64,000 nucleotides of DNA, taken from NCBI GenBank assembly GCA_963787415.1, contig CAWBCO010000002.1:186001-250000 (forward strand), given 5' to 3'. This DNA is from CAVUWL01 sp963787415 (GTDB lineage: Bacteria; Actinomycetota; Thermoleophilia; Solirubrobacterales; 70-9). The notes under the pieces are model-generated. The model did not search any database and was not told the origin of the DNA. It was given only the letters and a program-made list of their open reading frames with translations. Positions within the stretch are counted from its first letter, which is position 1. Each line of letters begins with the position of its first letter. The translations under genes and the position numbers were made by a program. Of the stretch, positions 27,182 through 35,457 are shown piece by piece.

Positions 27182-27534
27182 AGAAGCCGCTTCCTGCGAA
27201 GCTTCGGCACCTACCGAAACCGATGGGAGCCAGGCGCATGCTGCCGGCCGTACTCAGGCCCTTGGACAGTCCATCCGTCAGGAAGGTGCTCCTTGAGGGC
27301 CTCGGGGGTCCCCTCGGGTAGCTCGGGCATCGAGGGCGACTGACGCAGCGGGTCGAGCCTTGAAACTGCACAACAAAGCACCTCTACCTGCCGCGGGTTC
27401 TGGCGCAGCGATTTCCGGAGACGAGCCGCAGACCGTACACCGACGCCTACCGGCTCGACCCGCGAGCGGGCCCGAGAGCTTTCGCTGAACTGGCGGCGGG
27501 GCCGGGCCCGCGCTGGGCTTGTTCGACGTCCGTC
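27182..27534. other. Intergenic, no gene supported
   Basis: Open frames here are arginine-rich and unlike any family I know. Nothing is supported beyond possible promoter sequence for the MerR-like gene on the left. Confidence 0.5.
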
Positions 27535-27640
27535 GCCACCTATGCGCCTGCTGGATAGTCGTCTCCCTCCCCGCAGGCCAGCGACAGCGACGAGCGCCCA
27601 TCCCACCTCGCGCCGGGAAAGGTGGCGCCGAGATCGTCGG
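27535..27640 (-). repeat. 90-bp copy of part of the transglutaminase-like gene
   Basis: On the minus strand this reads GATFPGARWDGRSSLSLACG and GEGDDYPAGA, nearly identical at DNA level to the segment at 22.97-23.05 kb inside the transglutaminase-like gene, but without the rest of that gene. It is a small displaced or duplicated fragment. Confidence 0.65.
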
Positions 27641-27678
27641 CCCCTGGATCGTGGGCGGCGCGATGTGGGCTGTTCGGC

Positions 27679-28221
27679 TCAGGTTGCAGGCGGGTCCGGG
27701 GGCAGTGGCTCGGGCGGTGGATTGTCAACAGCTGGCGCCAGCTCCAGCTGGTACCAGCCGACGTCGCGCCAGGCGTCCAGCTTCCAGCCGATTCGGCGGT
27801 AGACGCCGATCGGAACGAAGCCGAGCCGCTCGTGCAGGCCGACGCTGGCCGGGTTCGGCAGTGTGATGCCAGCGATGGCGACTTGGAAGCGCTGGCGCCG
27901 CAGGCGCTCGAAGAGCTCCTCGTAGAGGCGGCGGCCGTGACCGCGGCGATGCTCGGCGGCGGCGATATAGACGGAGACGTCGGCGGCCCAGCGATAGGCG
28001 GCGCGCTCGCGGTGGGGGCAGGCATAGGCGTAGCCGATCACCCCTCCCCCCTCCTCGGCGACCAGCCAGGGATGGGTCTGGGAGTAGCGCTCGATCCGTG
28101 CCTCCATCTCAGCGGCATCCGGCGGCCGCTCCTCGAAGGAGATGGCGCTGGTGTTGACGTTGGGCGCGTAGATCGCTGCGCAAGTGGCGGCATCGCGGGC
28201 AGGGTCGGCGTCGCGGATCAT
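27679..28221 (-). CDS. GNAT N-acetyltransferase, phosphinothricin-acetyltransferase type
   Basis: 180 residues of the Pat/MddA branch of GNAT enzymes, which acetylate small amines such as phosphinothricin or methionine analogues using acetyl-CoA. Signatures are IRDADPARDAATCAAIYAPN, NTSAISFEERPPDAAEMEAR, and the acetyl-CoA loop IAAAEHRRGHGRRLYEELFE, then GITLPNPASVGLHERLGFVP and GVYRRIGWKLDAWRDVGWYQ. Intact and of normal length. The C-terminal 15 residues are Pro-rich. Confidence 0.9.
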   Translation of the reverse strand: MIRDADPARDAATCAAIYAPNVNTSAISFEERPPDAAEMEARIERYSQTHPWLVAEEGGGVIGYAYACPHRERAAYRWAADVSVYIAAAEHRRGHGRRLYEELFERLRRQRFQVAIAGITLPNPASVGLHERLGFVPIGVYRRIGWKLDAWRDVGWYQLELAPAVDNPPPEPLPPDPPAT

Positions 28222-28319
28222 CGCCGCAATCTAGTGGTGCGGCGGTCATCAACCCGGCGAACGTTTGGCTGAGCCGGGGCAGCTTGACTAACGGCAGCGG
28301 CTGCTCGCAGTGAGCCAGG

Positions 28320-28720
28320 GCTCTTTCACTCATATCTGGAGAGTTTGAATCTGCAGTAGTTGAAGCCGAGGGCGATCACCTCGTTGTTGGCGAGGTTTCC
28401 ATTTTTGATGAAGCGCGCGGTGAGTCGCTGTACGGGAATCGCGTGGCCGGCACGGAGCTGGGCCGTGATCACCTTGAGCAAGGCCTGTTGGCGGCCGAGG
28501 TAGACGAACCATTTGGCGAGCCTTGCCGCATCGGTTGGCGGTCGCGGCACGGTGGATATTTCGCGCACGGTCACATCGAACAGGATCGTTGCACGCGAGA
28601 ACTTGGCTGCAGCAGCTCCGAGGTGTTCTGTCCCGACCAGCGTTTAGTGCCCTGGGTGGCCAAGGCGTGGGGCTTCCAGATCCCCTCCAGATGGGCGACG
28701 CATTCAGGCTGAATCGAGGG
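28320..28720 (-). repeat. NYCRF secreted-family gene fragment (copy 4)
   Basis: The clearest of the truncated copies: an open frame of VREISTVPRPPTDAARLAKW, FVYLGRQQALLKVITAQLRA, GHAIPVQRLTARFIKNGNLA and NNEVIALGFNYCRFKLSRYE. Upstream in another frame a region resembling the middle of the family persists to about 28.7 kb. Signal peptide absent. Confidence 0.75.
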
Positions 28721-28990
28721 CTTCGGCGGCAGCGAGGCTGCGGAGTGAAATGTCGCGCCGAGCGCTCCCACAGCTTCGATTTCCCTCGATGCCGAGATCC
28801 CGGCCATGATCACGTCAACGGTGATCCCCTGCACGGGCGGCGCAGCGCGAAGGTCGGTCCAGCGGCCAGCCATCTATTCGCGTTCGGTTGCAGCCGCGAC
28901 TCGCCGGTCAGCGATGGCCAGCTGCGATTTGCAGTGAAGAAGGCAGTTCGTCATCGCCGCACCCGCTATTGCGATACGATCTGTTCCCAG

Positions 28991-29629
28991 GTGCAGACCG
29001 TATCCTTAAATCCAAAGCCGCCCCGCCTAAGCCGCGAGGAACAGCGTCGCCAGACACGCGAGCGACTGCTGGCTTCGGCGCTTGAAGTCTTCGAGGTGCG
29101 TGGCTACGCCGAGAGCTCACTCGAGGAGATCGCCGAGCGAGCCGGCTACACTCGCAAGGCGGTCTATTCAAATTTCTCGGGCAAAGGCGAGCTACTTCTC
29201 GAGATCGTGGAGCGCCGGTTTCAGTCTCACATTGACCGAATCGAGTCGATTGTCAGCGAAGAGACCTCAGCCAACCGCAAGGCGACCGACATCGGGGCGG
29301 TATTCAGCGAGTACCTGAACGAAGAGCGCGCTTGGGTGAAGCTGTTCCATGAATTCTGCTCGGTCGCGTCACGAAACGATGAGATCAGTGAACGCTTCCG
29401 GTCCTGTTTTCGAAACCGCAAGAAAGCCTTGGTCAGCCTTGTCGAGAGCGAGGCAGGCCGCCGGGGTGTCGAGTTCTCGGTACCGGTCGAGCGCCTCGTG
29501 ATGGGGATTTGCGCCCTCTTCACCGGGATAGCCCTGGAAAAGATGATCGATCCTGCCGAAATCGACGACGAGCTTTTCGGTCAGACGTTAGGGCTGCTCG
29601 CAGCAAGCGCGGTCAAGTCCAAGCCGTGA
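28991..29629 (+). CDS. TetR-family transcriptional regulator
   Basis: About 212 residues. The N-terminal HTH reads RLLASALEVFEVRGYAESSL, EEIAERAGYTRKAVYSNFSG and KGELLLEIVERRF. The C-terminal helical ligand domain includes AWVKLFHEFCSVASRNDEIS and VERLVMGICALFTGIALEKM. The GTG start is chosen because in-frame sequence upstream is Arg-rich and overlaps the repeat fragment. The neighbouring nitroreductase-like gene starts 60 bp downstream in the same direction and is a likely target. Confidence 0.85.
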   Translation: MQTVSLNPKPPRLSREEQRRQTRERLLASALEVFEVRGYAESSLEEIAERAGYTRKAVYSNFSGKGELLLEIVERRFQSHIDRIESIVSEETSANRKATDIGAVFSEYLNEERAWVKLFHEFCSVASRNDEISERFRSCFRNRKKALVSLVESEAGRRGVEFSVPVERLVMGICALFTGIALEKMIDPAEIDDELFGQTLGLLAASAVKSKP

Positions 29630-29690
29630 AGTTCCAGCTCGAACAAAACTCAAGCACACCTCATGCACCAAGTTACTTGGAAGGAACGCT

Positions 29691-30176
29691 ATGCCCTCAC
29701 TTTTCGGACGTTTGACTGAGTCAAGCTCGCGCGTTATCAACAAGCGCGGCATTTATCTCGGGCGACGTGCTACGCGGATACATGTGGCTCTTTACCGGCG
29801 CTCCGACGGAAAGATCGACGGTCATCTTCCCGGTTGGCCCGAGGCTCGGGTTGTCCTAGTTAGCCACACCGGCGCTAAGAGCGGCACAAAGCGGACATCA
29901 CCGCTGATGTATAAAGAGGACGATGATGCGATTGTCGTCGTGGCGTCGAAAGCTGGCCAGCCAACGCACCCCGCCTGGTTCCACAACCTCAAGGCGAATC
30001 CGGACACCACGATTCAGATCGGCTCCGTGATCCGCGAGGTTCGCGCCCGCGTCGCGACCGACGAGGAGCGCGAGCGCCTCTGACCTAAGGTCGTGGCGAT
30101 GTACCCCGGATATGAGTTCTTCCAGCGCAACGCGAAGGGCCGGAAGATCCCCATTGTCATCCTCGAACCTCGTTAA
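29691..30176 (+). pseudogene. Deazaflavin (F420)-dependent nitroreductase-like protein with in-frame TGA
   Basis: Ddn-family split-barrel protein, expected to use reduced F420. Sequence: VINKRGIYLGRRATRIHVAL, GHLPGWPEARVVLVSHTGAK, SGTKRTSPLMYKEDDDAIVV, VASKAGQPTHPAWFHNLKAN, then EERERL. A TGA stands at 30081-30083 exactly where the paralogue at 59.7 kb has Trp (ERLWSKFVAMYPG). Reading through gives PKVVAMYPGYEFFQRNAKGR to a normal end, 161 residues in all. One base change (TGG to TGA) explains it. Confidence 0.8.
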
Positions 30177-30355
30177 TGGTCGTCCAAGGATTCACGACTC
30201 TTTCTTCGGTCTCATTGACATATTTCGCAGTCAAAGGCCATGAACGAGTCAAGGGCAAGCTGCACCACGCCAGCTGACGCTGAAGATCTGACCAAAGGGC
30301 GCGATTGTGGGTCGATCCGCATAGACATCCACGAGCCCAAGACATCAGAATCGTC

Positions 30356-30600
30356 CTAGTTGACTCTTGGTTGTGAGCTGCGATGTTCCAGATTGCGAAC
30401 GGTGCGCGATTTGGAGACGGTCCGATGGTCTGGAGAGGTGCCGAGGCTCGATCCGCAGCGTCGGAGCTGACGCCGAACCAGAAGTGCTCGTTTTTGAAGT
30501 GATGGAGCCGGTGCGAGCGCCAGATTGACTGGTAGTAGCGGGTCTTCGGACGGTAGGGGTGTGGATGATGAAGTGACACCACTCATATATTCCGAGCGGG
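30356..30600 (-). pseudogene. C-terminal remnant of a fatty acid hydroxylase-superfamily gene
   Basis: The end of a sterol desaturase/fatty acid hydroxylase is readable: IYEWCHFIIHT, then PYRPKTRYYQSIWRSHRLHH, FKNEHFWFGVSSDAADRA, then LGTSPDHRTVSKSRTVRN. The HRLHH motif is part of the di-iron histidine set of this integral membrane family. The pieces need two frame changes, and the upstream two thirds are gone. At its 5' edge it runs into a small NYCRF-family fragment. Confidence 0.7.
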
Positions 30601-30635
30601 AAACTTGAAGCTGCCGTAGTCAAGGCGATGGGCAA
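30581..30635 (-). repeat. 3' tip of an NYCRF-family gene (copy 5)
   Basis: Minus-strand sequence reading DYGSFKFPARNI and a stop aligns with the last codons of the family (FNYCRFKLSRYE). It overlaps the upstream edge of the hydroxylase remnant, marking a junction between two gene fragments. Diverged from copies 2-4. Confidence 0.5.
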
Positions 30636-30800
30636 AAAACATTTGAGCTGTTCGATCTGCGCCCGCGCGAACTCTGATGGATCAGACCGTTGTCGGCTTT
30701 GAGTGCTGACCAGCAGACATTCGACCCGCGGGGAAATGGGTTAAGCACGCCACCCGAACCGGTGCAAGCACTAGTCGCGGGCTGCGCATGTGATAACGAG

Positions 30801-31249
30801 TTAGCCGTAGTCGAAATCAAAACGCGGGGCCGCCTTATTGGCGAGCGTGGCGTCGTGCTTGATCTGGGCTTCAAGCTGGCGGTACCTTTGCGGATGGCCC
30901 TTCCTGATTGCCCTGCTCTCCCCATCCAAAAGCAAAGCACCTGAGCGGAGATAGCCTAGCCACCTGGTCAGTCTGGTTGCGTCGGCTTGAGGCCGGGGCA
31001 CCGCCCTGAGCTCGATGTAGAGCCTCTTCAGATTCCTCCCTTCCTGGGCCCTTTCCCTGGCCAAGTGTCCGATAAAGCTGAGTTGGTGCTTTCTGAGTTG
31101 GTCCAGGGGTGAACGGACTTCATTTCATAGGCCTTGCAGATCGGATCCACCTTGGCGACGTATTCCTTGCGAGTTGTTCCTTCGGCGTAGGCGAGCGAGG
31201 CGATGAACAGAAAGGCCGCTGTGGTGGAGAGGGCCAAGGACTTCTTCAT
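30801..31249 (-). pseudogene. Full-length NYCRF/DPICK secreted-family member, frameshifted
   Basis: The only copy with its start. It begins with a signal peptide (MKKSLALSTTAAFLFIASLA, then YAEG) and the conserved TRKEYVAKVDPICKAYE. A frame slip near 31080 and a short damaged stretch follow, then NLKRLYIELRAVPRPQADAT, RLTRWLGYLRSGALLLDGES and NKAAPRFDFDYG to a stop. The two conserved Cys regions suggest a disulphide-bonded helical exported protein; function unknown. It shows what the shorter copies are derived from. Confidence 0.7.
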
Positions 31250-31273
31250 TGCGGATGGGTGCCTTTTCAAGTG

Positions 31274-31544
31274 TTACGGACAGTGGGGTAGGGAGAGGAG
31301 GTAATTGGCGGCGCCGTGGTCGGGGTCGGTGGTGAGGTACTTGCGGCCGTCCCCGTCCTTCTCAGCAACCACGATGTCGACTCTCTCGGTGATCGTCGAT
31401 TTCAACGTATTAGTTGGCACCGTCTTCGATCTCGCCGATGATCTGTACCTCCCACTCGGTCCAGCCGAACAGGCCGCCGACGCCGGCGATTCGGTTATCG
31501 GGGTCGTGGGGATGAGGGATGACGCAGGTGATTCGGGTTGCCAC
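31274..31544 (-). CDS. DUF3892 family protein, frameshifted
   Basis: About 90 residues joined: VATRITCVIPHPHDP, then NRIAGVGGLFGWTEWEVQII, GEIEDGA, then TNTLKSTITERVDIVVAEKD and GDGRKYLTTDPDHGAANYLL with the family-typical LSLPHCP end. DUF3892 proteins are small, of unknown function, and common in actinobacteria. Two single-base shifts (near 31490 and 31425) interrupt it. Upstream and same-strand neighbour of the DPICK-family gene. Confidence 0.65.
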
Positions 31545-31598
31545 TACTGGACATCGCTTTGCTCTCAGGTGACCAGGTACGTAGGTAATGCGTCCAAC

Positions 31599-32400
31599 TC
31601 AGTGGTGGGCGCCCCGGTGGTGGCGCCTCGCTCGCTTGGCCTTCTGCGCCTTACAGGCGGTCTTGGTCTTGACCTGCTGGGTCAGGCTCTTGCCGTTTTG
31701 GGCGGCGAATTCGACCGTGGAGGACAGTTGGGCGCGCTGCAGAGCGGTCTGGGTGTTTGAGAGGTAGCCCTGGCTGCCGCCGAAGAGGGTGAAGCGGAAG
31801 TTGCCCGATCGGGGCGTCGGGGACGACCGGCACGACAGTTTTCAGACGTCCGGTATGGCCCAGAGTGGAGGATTCCGCCTCCGGGATGAGCATCACCTGG
31901 CCGCCGAGGATGAAGGCGAGATGGGGCAGGATCCCGTAGCCAGATACCGCATACACGGGGCCTTTGAGGGGCTGTTCGAGCAGCGGCGTGTTAGTGGTCG
32001 CTTCGCCGATCGCCTGGCGCCCGGCGCACTGATCGGAAGCCAGTTCAGAGCGGTCGCAGATATTGCCGAGGTGGCGCTGGTCGATCTCAAATGCTTTGGG
32101 CAGGGTGACGGCGATGCGATTTGATGTTGGCATCACCGGGGCGGGTATTGAGTTCGATCGCGAGGCTCGGATCCTTGCTGCGCTGGGTTGCATTTGTGGC
32201 CGCCGAGCTGGGTGATCGACATGCTCGGGGCAAAGGGAGGGGTGACGCAGTTGACCGCCTGGAAGGGAGAGGAGAAGCGACCGCGGTTCCCTGATCGCCG
32301 ATGCCTTCAGAGGCGACGGTGAAGGGGGAGCAGTTGGTGGGGTTGATCATGAAGTTGGGCTTATTGATGTTGACCTGAACCAGCACTTCGAGGATAAGGA
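31599..32400 (-). pseudogene. C-terminal part of a large secreted Thermoleophilia protein
   Basis: A lineage-typical exported domain: INKPNFMINPTNCSPFTVAS, EGIGDQGTAVAS, then AVTLPKAFEIDQRHLGNICD, CAGRQAIGEATTNTPLLEQP, LKGPVYAVSGYGILPHLAFI, LGGQVMLIPEAESS and a basic tail ending RRHHRGAHH. Paired cysteines suggest disulphides. At least three shifts separate the pieces. The gene is missing its 5' part, which ends abruptly where the plus-strand tandem TetR gene begins near 32.37 kb. It is a fragment joined by recombination. Confidence 0.65.
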
Positions 32401-33515
32401 GGCTTGTTTTCTCGGCGATGATCGAGGAGCTGGTCGAACCGGTGACGGAGAGGCTCAACGGGGGGTTGGAGCGAGAGGATCGGGAGGCGGTCAGGGAGGC
32501 CTTCGAGCGGCTGATCAGCGCGATCGTCGAGCAACCGGTAGCGGCGAGGGTCGTCTTTGATGTCTACGCGGCAGGCCCAAAGGGAGTTGCGCTGGCCGAG
32601 CGAGTACTGGACGGATTTGAGGTCGTGCTGGAGCGGCTGCTCGACTCGGCCCGCGGTGGAGAGGACATGCCGACGGAGGTGATCAGGGCGCTGATCGGCG
32701 GGGTGCAGAGGGTGATCCGCAGGCGCCTGAATTCGGGCCAAGAGGAGGAGCTGGTCGAGCTGGCGCCGGCGCTTTGGGACTGGATGCTCGGCTACCCCCC
32801 ACCCCCCGGTCCGTTGCGGGCGCCGCAGCCGCGCTCGCTTGAGCCGCGGCCGTTCGAAGAGCGCCAAGCGGCCTCGAGCCCGCAGGAGCGGGTGCTGCGG
32901 GCGATGGCGGCGGTGATCGCCGAGCAGGGCTACCTGGAGACCTCGGTGGCCGAGATCGTGCAGCGGGCACGGACTTCCCAGCGGACCTTTTACGAGATCT
33001 TCGCGCAATCGAAGAGGACGCGATGGTCGCGGCACTCGACAACGCCTCGTTGAAGATGGAGGCCGCGGCGCGCTCGGCCTTTGACTGGCAGCACCGGGTG
33101 CTGGCGGCCGAGGAGGCAATGTTTCATTTCAGCGTGGCGGAGCCCGAGTACGCGCGACTCAACGGAACGGATATGTATGCGGCCGGAAGCAGGGCGCTTG
33201 AGCACCGCGAGGCTGTTGGCAAGATGATCGAGGGGCTGCTGGAGCCCGGCTACGAGCTGGCTCCCGAGACGCCGGCCGGTCGTCGGCGAGGCAATCGGCG
33301 GGGCGATCTACGCGCTGCTCTATGACATCGACACGCCGAGGGTGCCGGGGCGATTGGCGGAACTGATTCGGATGTCTGCCTACATCAGCCTGGTGCCGTT
33401 CCTGGGCGCCGAGGAGGCCTACGCGGTGGTGGTCGGAAACGAGAGAGTCGAGCCGGTCCATATCCCTCATGACAGGTTGGTGCCGGTGGGGAATAACAGC
33501 GAGGGCGATGGGTGA
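32372..33515 (+). pseudogene. Tandem TetR regulator, 5'-truncated and frameshifted
   Basis: Two TetR units in one chain. The first has lost its HTH: the sequence enters at QHFEDKEACF and, after a slip, MIEELVEPVTERLNGGLERE and AARVVFDVYAAGPKGVALAE. The second is complete: QERVLRAMAAVIAEQGYLET, SVAEIVQRARTSQRTFYEIF, then (slip near 33010) MVAALDNASLKMEAAARSAF, and (slip near 33285) EAIGGAIYALLYDIDTPRVP and SAYISLVPFLGAEEAYAVVV. Tandem TetR proteins of this form occur in Solirubrobacterales. Without the first DNA-binding unit it is probably non-functional. Confidence 0.7.
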
Positions 33516-33636
33516 GCTTGGACGGAGGCGGGGCATTTGGTTAGGGCGCAATTTGTGGGTGAGCCTTGGTCGCAGGGCGCTCCGGCCGCGAGCGGCTAGC
33601 GAAACCGGGCGGCTCTCTCGGGCACTGCGGATCTCG

Positions 33637-33740
33637 GTCGTCTCTCGGACCGCCGGTGATAGGCGGGCATATCGATATAAGGGCGTGGGCGCCAAAAGTT
33701 GCCCCCCTCCCCACCCCGATCTGGGAGACGCGCTGGTGAG
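33637..33740. repeat. 104-bp direct repeat, copy A
   Basis: About 90 percent identical by eye to 35100-35203, same orientation. It holds a palindromic CATATCGATAT core, a GGGCGTGGGCGCC stretch, a C-run (GTTGCCCCCCTCCCCA) and CGATCTGGGAGACGCG. It lies just downstream of the STAS gene's stop. No protein or known RNA family is recognised. Confidence 0.8.
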
Positions 33741-33792
33741 CTCCTACTCCGCGGGCTGGAAGGATCACCGGTTTAAAAAACAAGCGTCAGAG

Positions 33793-34101
33793 CTACTTCG
33801 ATGCCGCCCTAAATCGCCTCGGAATCCCGACGATGCGAAGACACCGGCCGTCTGCTTGAAATTGCTTTCTGGCCAGTACGAGTGCGGTCATACCGCTGGA
33901 GTCGATGAAATCGAGCTGGCTCAGGTCGATGACGGCCTCGAGCGCACTTGAACCCTCTACCCGAGTCATCTCCGTCGTAAAGCCGCTGAGGCTTGCAGAA
34001 TCGAGCTCACCGCTCAAAGTCACCCAATAGGCAGATCCGGCAAATGAGCTGCGTAGCGTCAGCAGGCCATCCAGTAGCTCCTCCACACGGTCCGATCTCA
34101 T
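33793..34101 (-). CDS. STAS-domain anti-sigma factor antagonist
   Basis: 102-residue STAS domain, as in SpoIIAA/RsbV-type proteins that release sigma factors by binding their anti-sigma kinase. Core strands and the phosphorylatable serine are visible: YWVTLSGELDSASLSGFTTE, ALEAVIDLSQLDFIDSSGMT (Ser near residue 68 in DSSG), then ALVLARKQFQADGRCLRIVG. The end (RRFRAASK) is short. No anti-sigma kinase gene is adjacent. Confidence 0.85.
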   Translation of the reverse strand: MRSDRVEELLDGLLTLRSSFAGSAYWVTLSGELDSASLSGFTTEMTRVEGSSALEAVIDLSQLDFIDSSGMTALVLARKQFQADGRCLRIVGIPRRFRAASK

Positions 34102-34388
34102 GTCTCTCCAGGGACGATGTCAGCCTGCGCTGGGAGGAGAGATATGCAGAGGGCCCGACGAATGACTGGGTATCGAGACTACTCCTCGCTGCCGGCTATG
34201 CGGTCTGAACACCTGGCGATTGAACCGGTGATCTGTCGCGACCGTGTCTCGCGGGCGAGGGTGGACGGTGAGGGACGAAGAGGCTCGGCGGCCCTTTCGC
34301 GGAGGGTGTTCGGAGCGGATACTGAAGCAAGTAGGGCGAAATGATGGGAGCGCTCGATGGGATCGAGGGCTCGAACGGGGTAGGTACC

Positions 34389-34628
34389 ATGAGAGCCATG
34401 GAAGCATCAGTCGACTTTACGATCGCGTTCGATGAGCCCGACGAGGGCGGTTGGATCGTCGCGCGTGTGCTCGAGGTGCCCGGCGCGCTCAGCCAAGGGC
34501 GCACTCGTGAGGAGGCTCGCGAGAACGTGCTGGACGCGTTGCGCACGGTACTGACTCCCGACGAGGAGCTGGCCGGTGAGGCGTCCGCTGAGGCCGATCT
34601 TGAGCATCTGCGTTTCGTCGCCGCGTGA
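34389..34628 (+). CDS. hicB: HicB family antitoxin
   Basis: HicB antitoxin with the partial RNase H-like fold: VDFTIAFDEPDEGGWIVARV, LEVPGALSQGRTREEARENV, LDALRTVLTPDEEL. About 79 residues; no C-terminal DNA-binding domain is present, so it is a short HicB. It would neutralise HicA by masking its RNA-binding face. Its TGA overlaps the hicA GTG (GTGA). Confidence 0.85.
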   Translation: MRAMEASVDFTIAFDEPDEGGWIVARVLEVPGALSQGRTREEARENVLDALRTVLTPDEELAGEASAEADLEHLRFVAA

Positions 34629-35017
34629 AGCGTCGAGACCTGGAGCGACATCTACGGGAGCACGGCTGTCGCGAGATTGGCGGATCGACTTGAATGCTTC
34701 GCCACTTCGCTCGCTGCGCAACAGAACCAGACACAACTTCGCCTCTCCCCCGCTCCGCTCCTGAGGAATCAGATTGCGACAGTCGCTGCGCGGCGGATCG
34801 GAGCGATGCTTACTCGCCATGAATGCTTCGTCCTCGCTCCCTCCCGAAGAACCAGATCGTGACGGTCAGTTCGACTCGCGGGGGCTCGCTGCACGCGAAG
34901 TGGCGCGGGCCCAAAGATCAGGCGTCCTCGGTGCCCCGCCACAAGGAGATCGGCCCGGGGCTTGTGCGGTCGATCTGTGGCCAACTTGGAATCACGGTCC
35001 CAAAGGGCGGGAAGTAG
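34625..35017 (+). pseudogene. hicA: HicA family mRNA interferase, interrupted by a 180-bp insertion
   Basis: HicA toxin (double-stranded-RNA-binding-like fold that cleaves mRNA). The first 22 codons read VKRRDLERHLREHGCREIGG and ST, then an in-frame stop. The rest resumes after an insertion: STRGGSLHAKWRGPKDQASS, VPRHKEIGPGLVRSICGQLG, ending TVPKGGK. Both halves are in the same frame and join perfectly at a TCGACT duplicated on each side of the insertion, giving 68 residues, a little above the usual HicA length. The catalytic histidine region (GSLHAKW) lies after the insertion, so the present gene cannot make active toxin. Confidence 0.8.
34691..34870. mobile_element. 180-bp small insertion (MITE-like) in hicA
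   Basis: Flanked by 6-bp direct repeats TCGACT (34685-34690 and 34871-34876). It contains internal imperfect repeats built on GAATGCTTCG and AACCAGA or ATCAGATTG, and no protein. Its ends show no clear long inverted repeat. Removal of the insert plus one TCGACT restores hicA. Confidence 0.65.
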
Positions 35018-35099
35018 CGACCTCGCGAGAGCCGGCCATCGGCAGAAGCTCCCGGCGGCGCAAGGCTCTGGGCGGGTCGATTCGGACACAGCAGATCTG

Positions 35100-35203
35100 G
35101 TCGTCTCTCGAAGCGCCGGTGATAGGCGAGCATATCGATATAAGGGCGTGGGCGCGAAAAGTTGCCCCCCTCCCCACTCCGATCTGGGAGACGCGGTGGT
35201 AGG
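35100..35203. repeat. 104-bp direct repeat, copy B
   Basis: Second copy of the repeat at 33.64-33.74 kb, 1.46 kb away in the same orientation; together they bracket the STAS and HicBA genes. Here it lies between hicA and the end of the MntA-HepT operon. Confidence 0.8.
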
Positions 35204-35295
35204 ACATTTTCAACACCCAGAGAAGAGGTGAGATGACATGTGGTGAGCGGGCGTGCGCTATCCCCGCCGCCGGAGTTGGATGCACCGGGCGTCGA

Positions 35296-35454
35296 TCAGT
35301 CGGAGTCAGAGCCCTCGCCAGGCTTTTCCTCGAAGCCAGGCCACTCGGGATCGAGACCCTCGCTGGCCAGCAGGTCGGCGTCAATGCGAAGGACGTCTTT
35401 CATCGTCATGTCCTTGGGCAGTAGATAGCCCGGCGGAATGGTCATTCGCTTCAT
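35296..35454 (-). CDS. Small 52-aa protein, third gene of the MntA-HepT operon
   Basis: Translates to MKRMTIPPGYLLPKDMTMKD, VLRIDADLLASEGLDPEWPG and FEEKPGEGSDSD. The ATG lies three bases after the hepT stop, with GGAG placed within that overlap, so it is coupled to hepT. Sequence is acidic at the end and matches no family I know. It could be an extra antitoxin or an adaptor. Confidence 0.55.
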   Translation of the reverse strand: MKRMTIPPGYLLPKDMTMKDVLRIDADLLASEGLDPEWPGFEEKPGEGSDSD

Positions 35455-35457
35455 CTC

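Noticed and set aside
27211..27606. 131-codon minus-strand frame
   Set aside because: Arg-rich, no known motif, contains only the short displaced gene fragment.
30081..30083. TGA as recoded Trp or selenocysteine
   Set aside because: Other genes in the window use TGA as stop and no selenocysteine element is seen; a point mutation or error is simpler.
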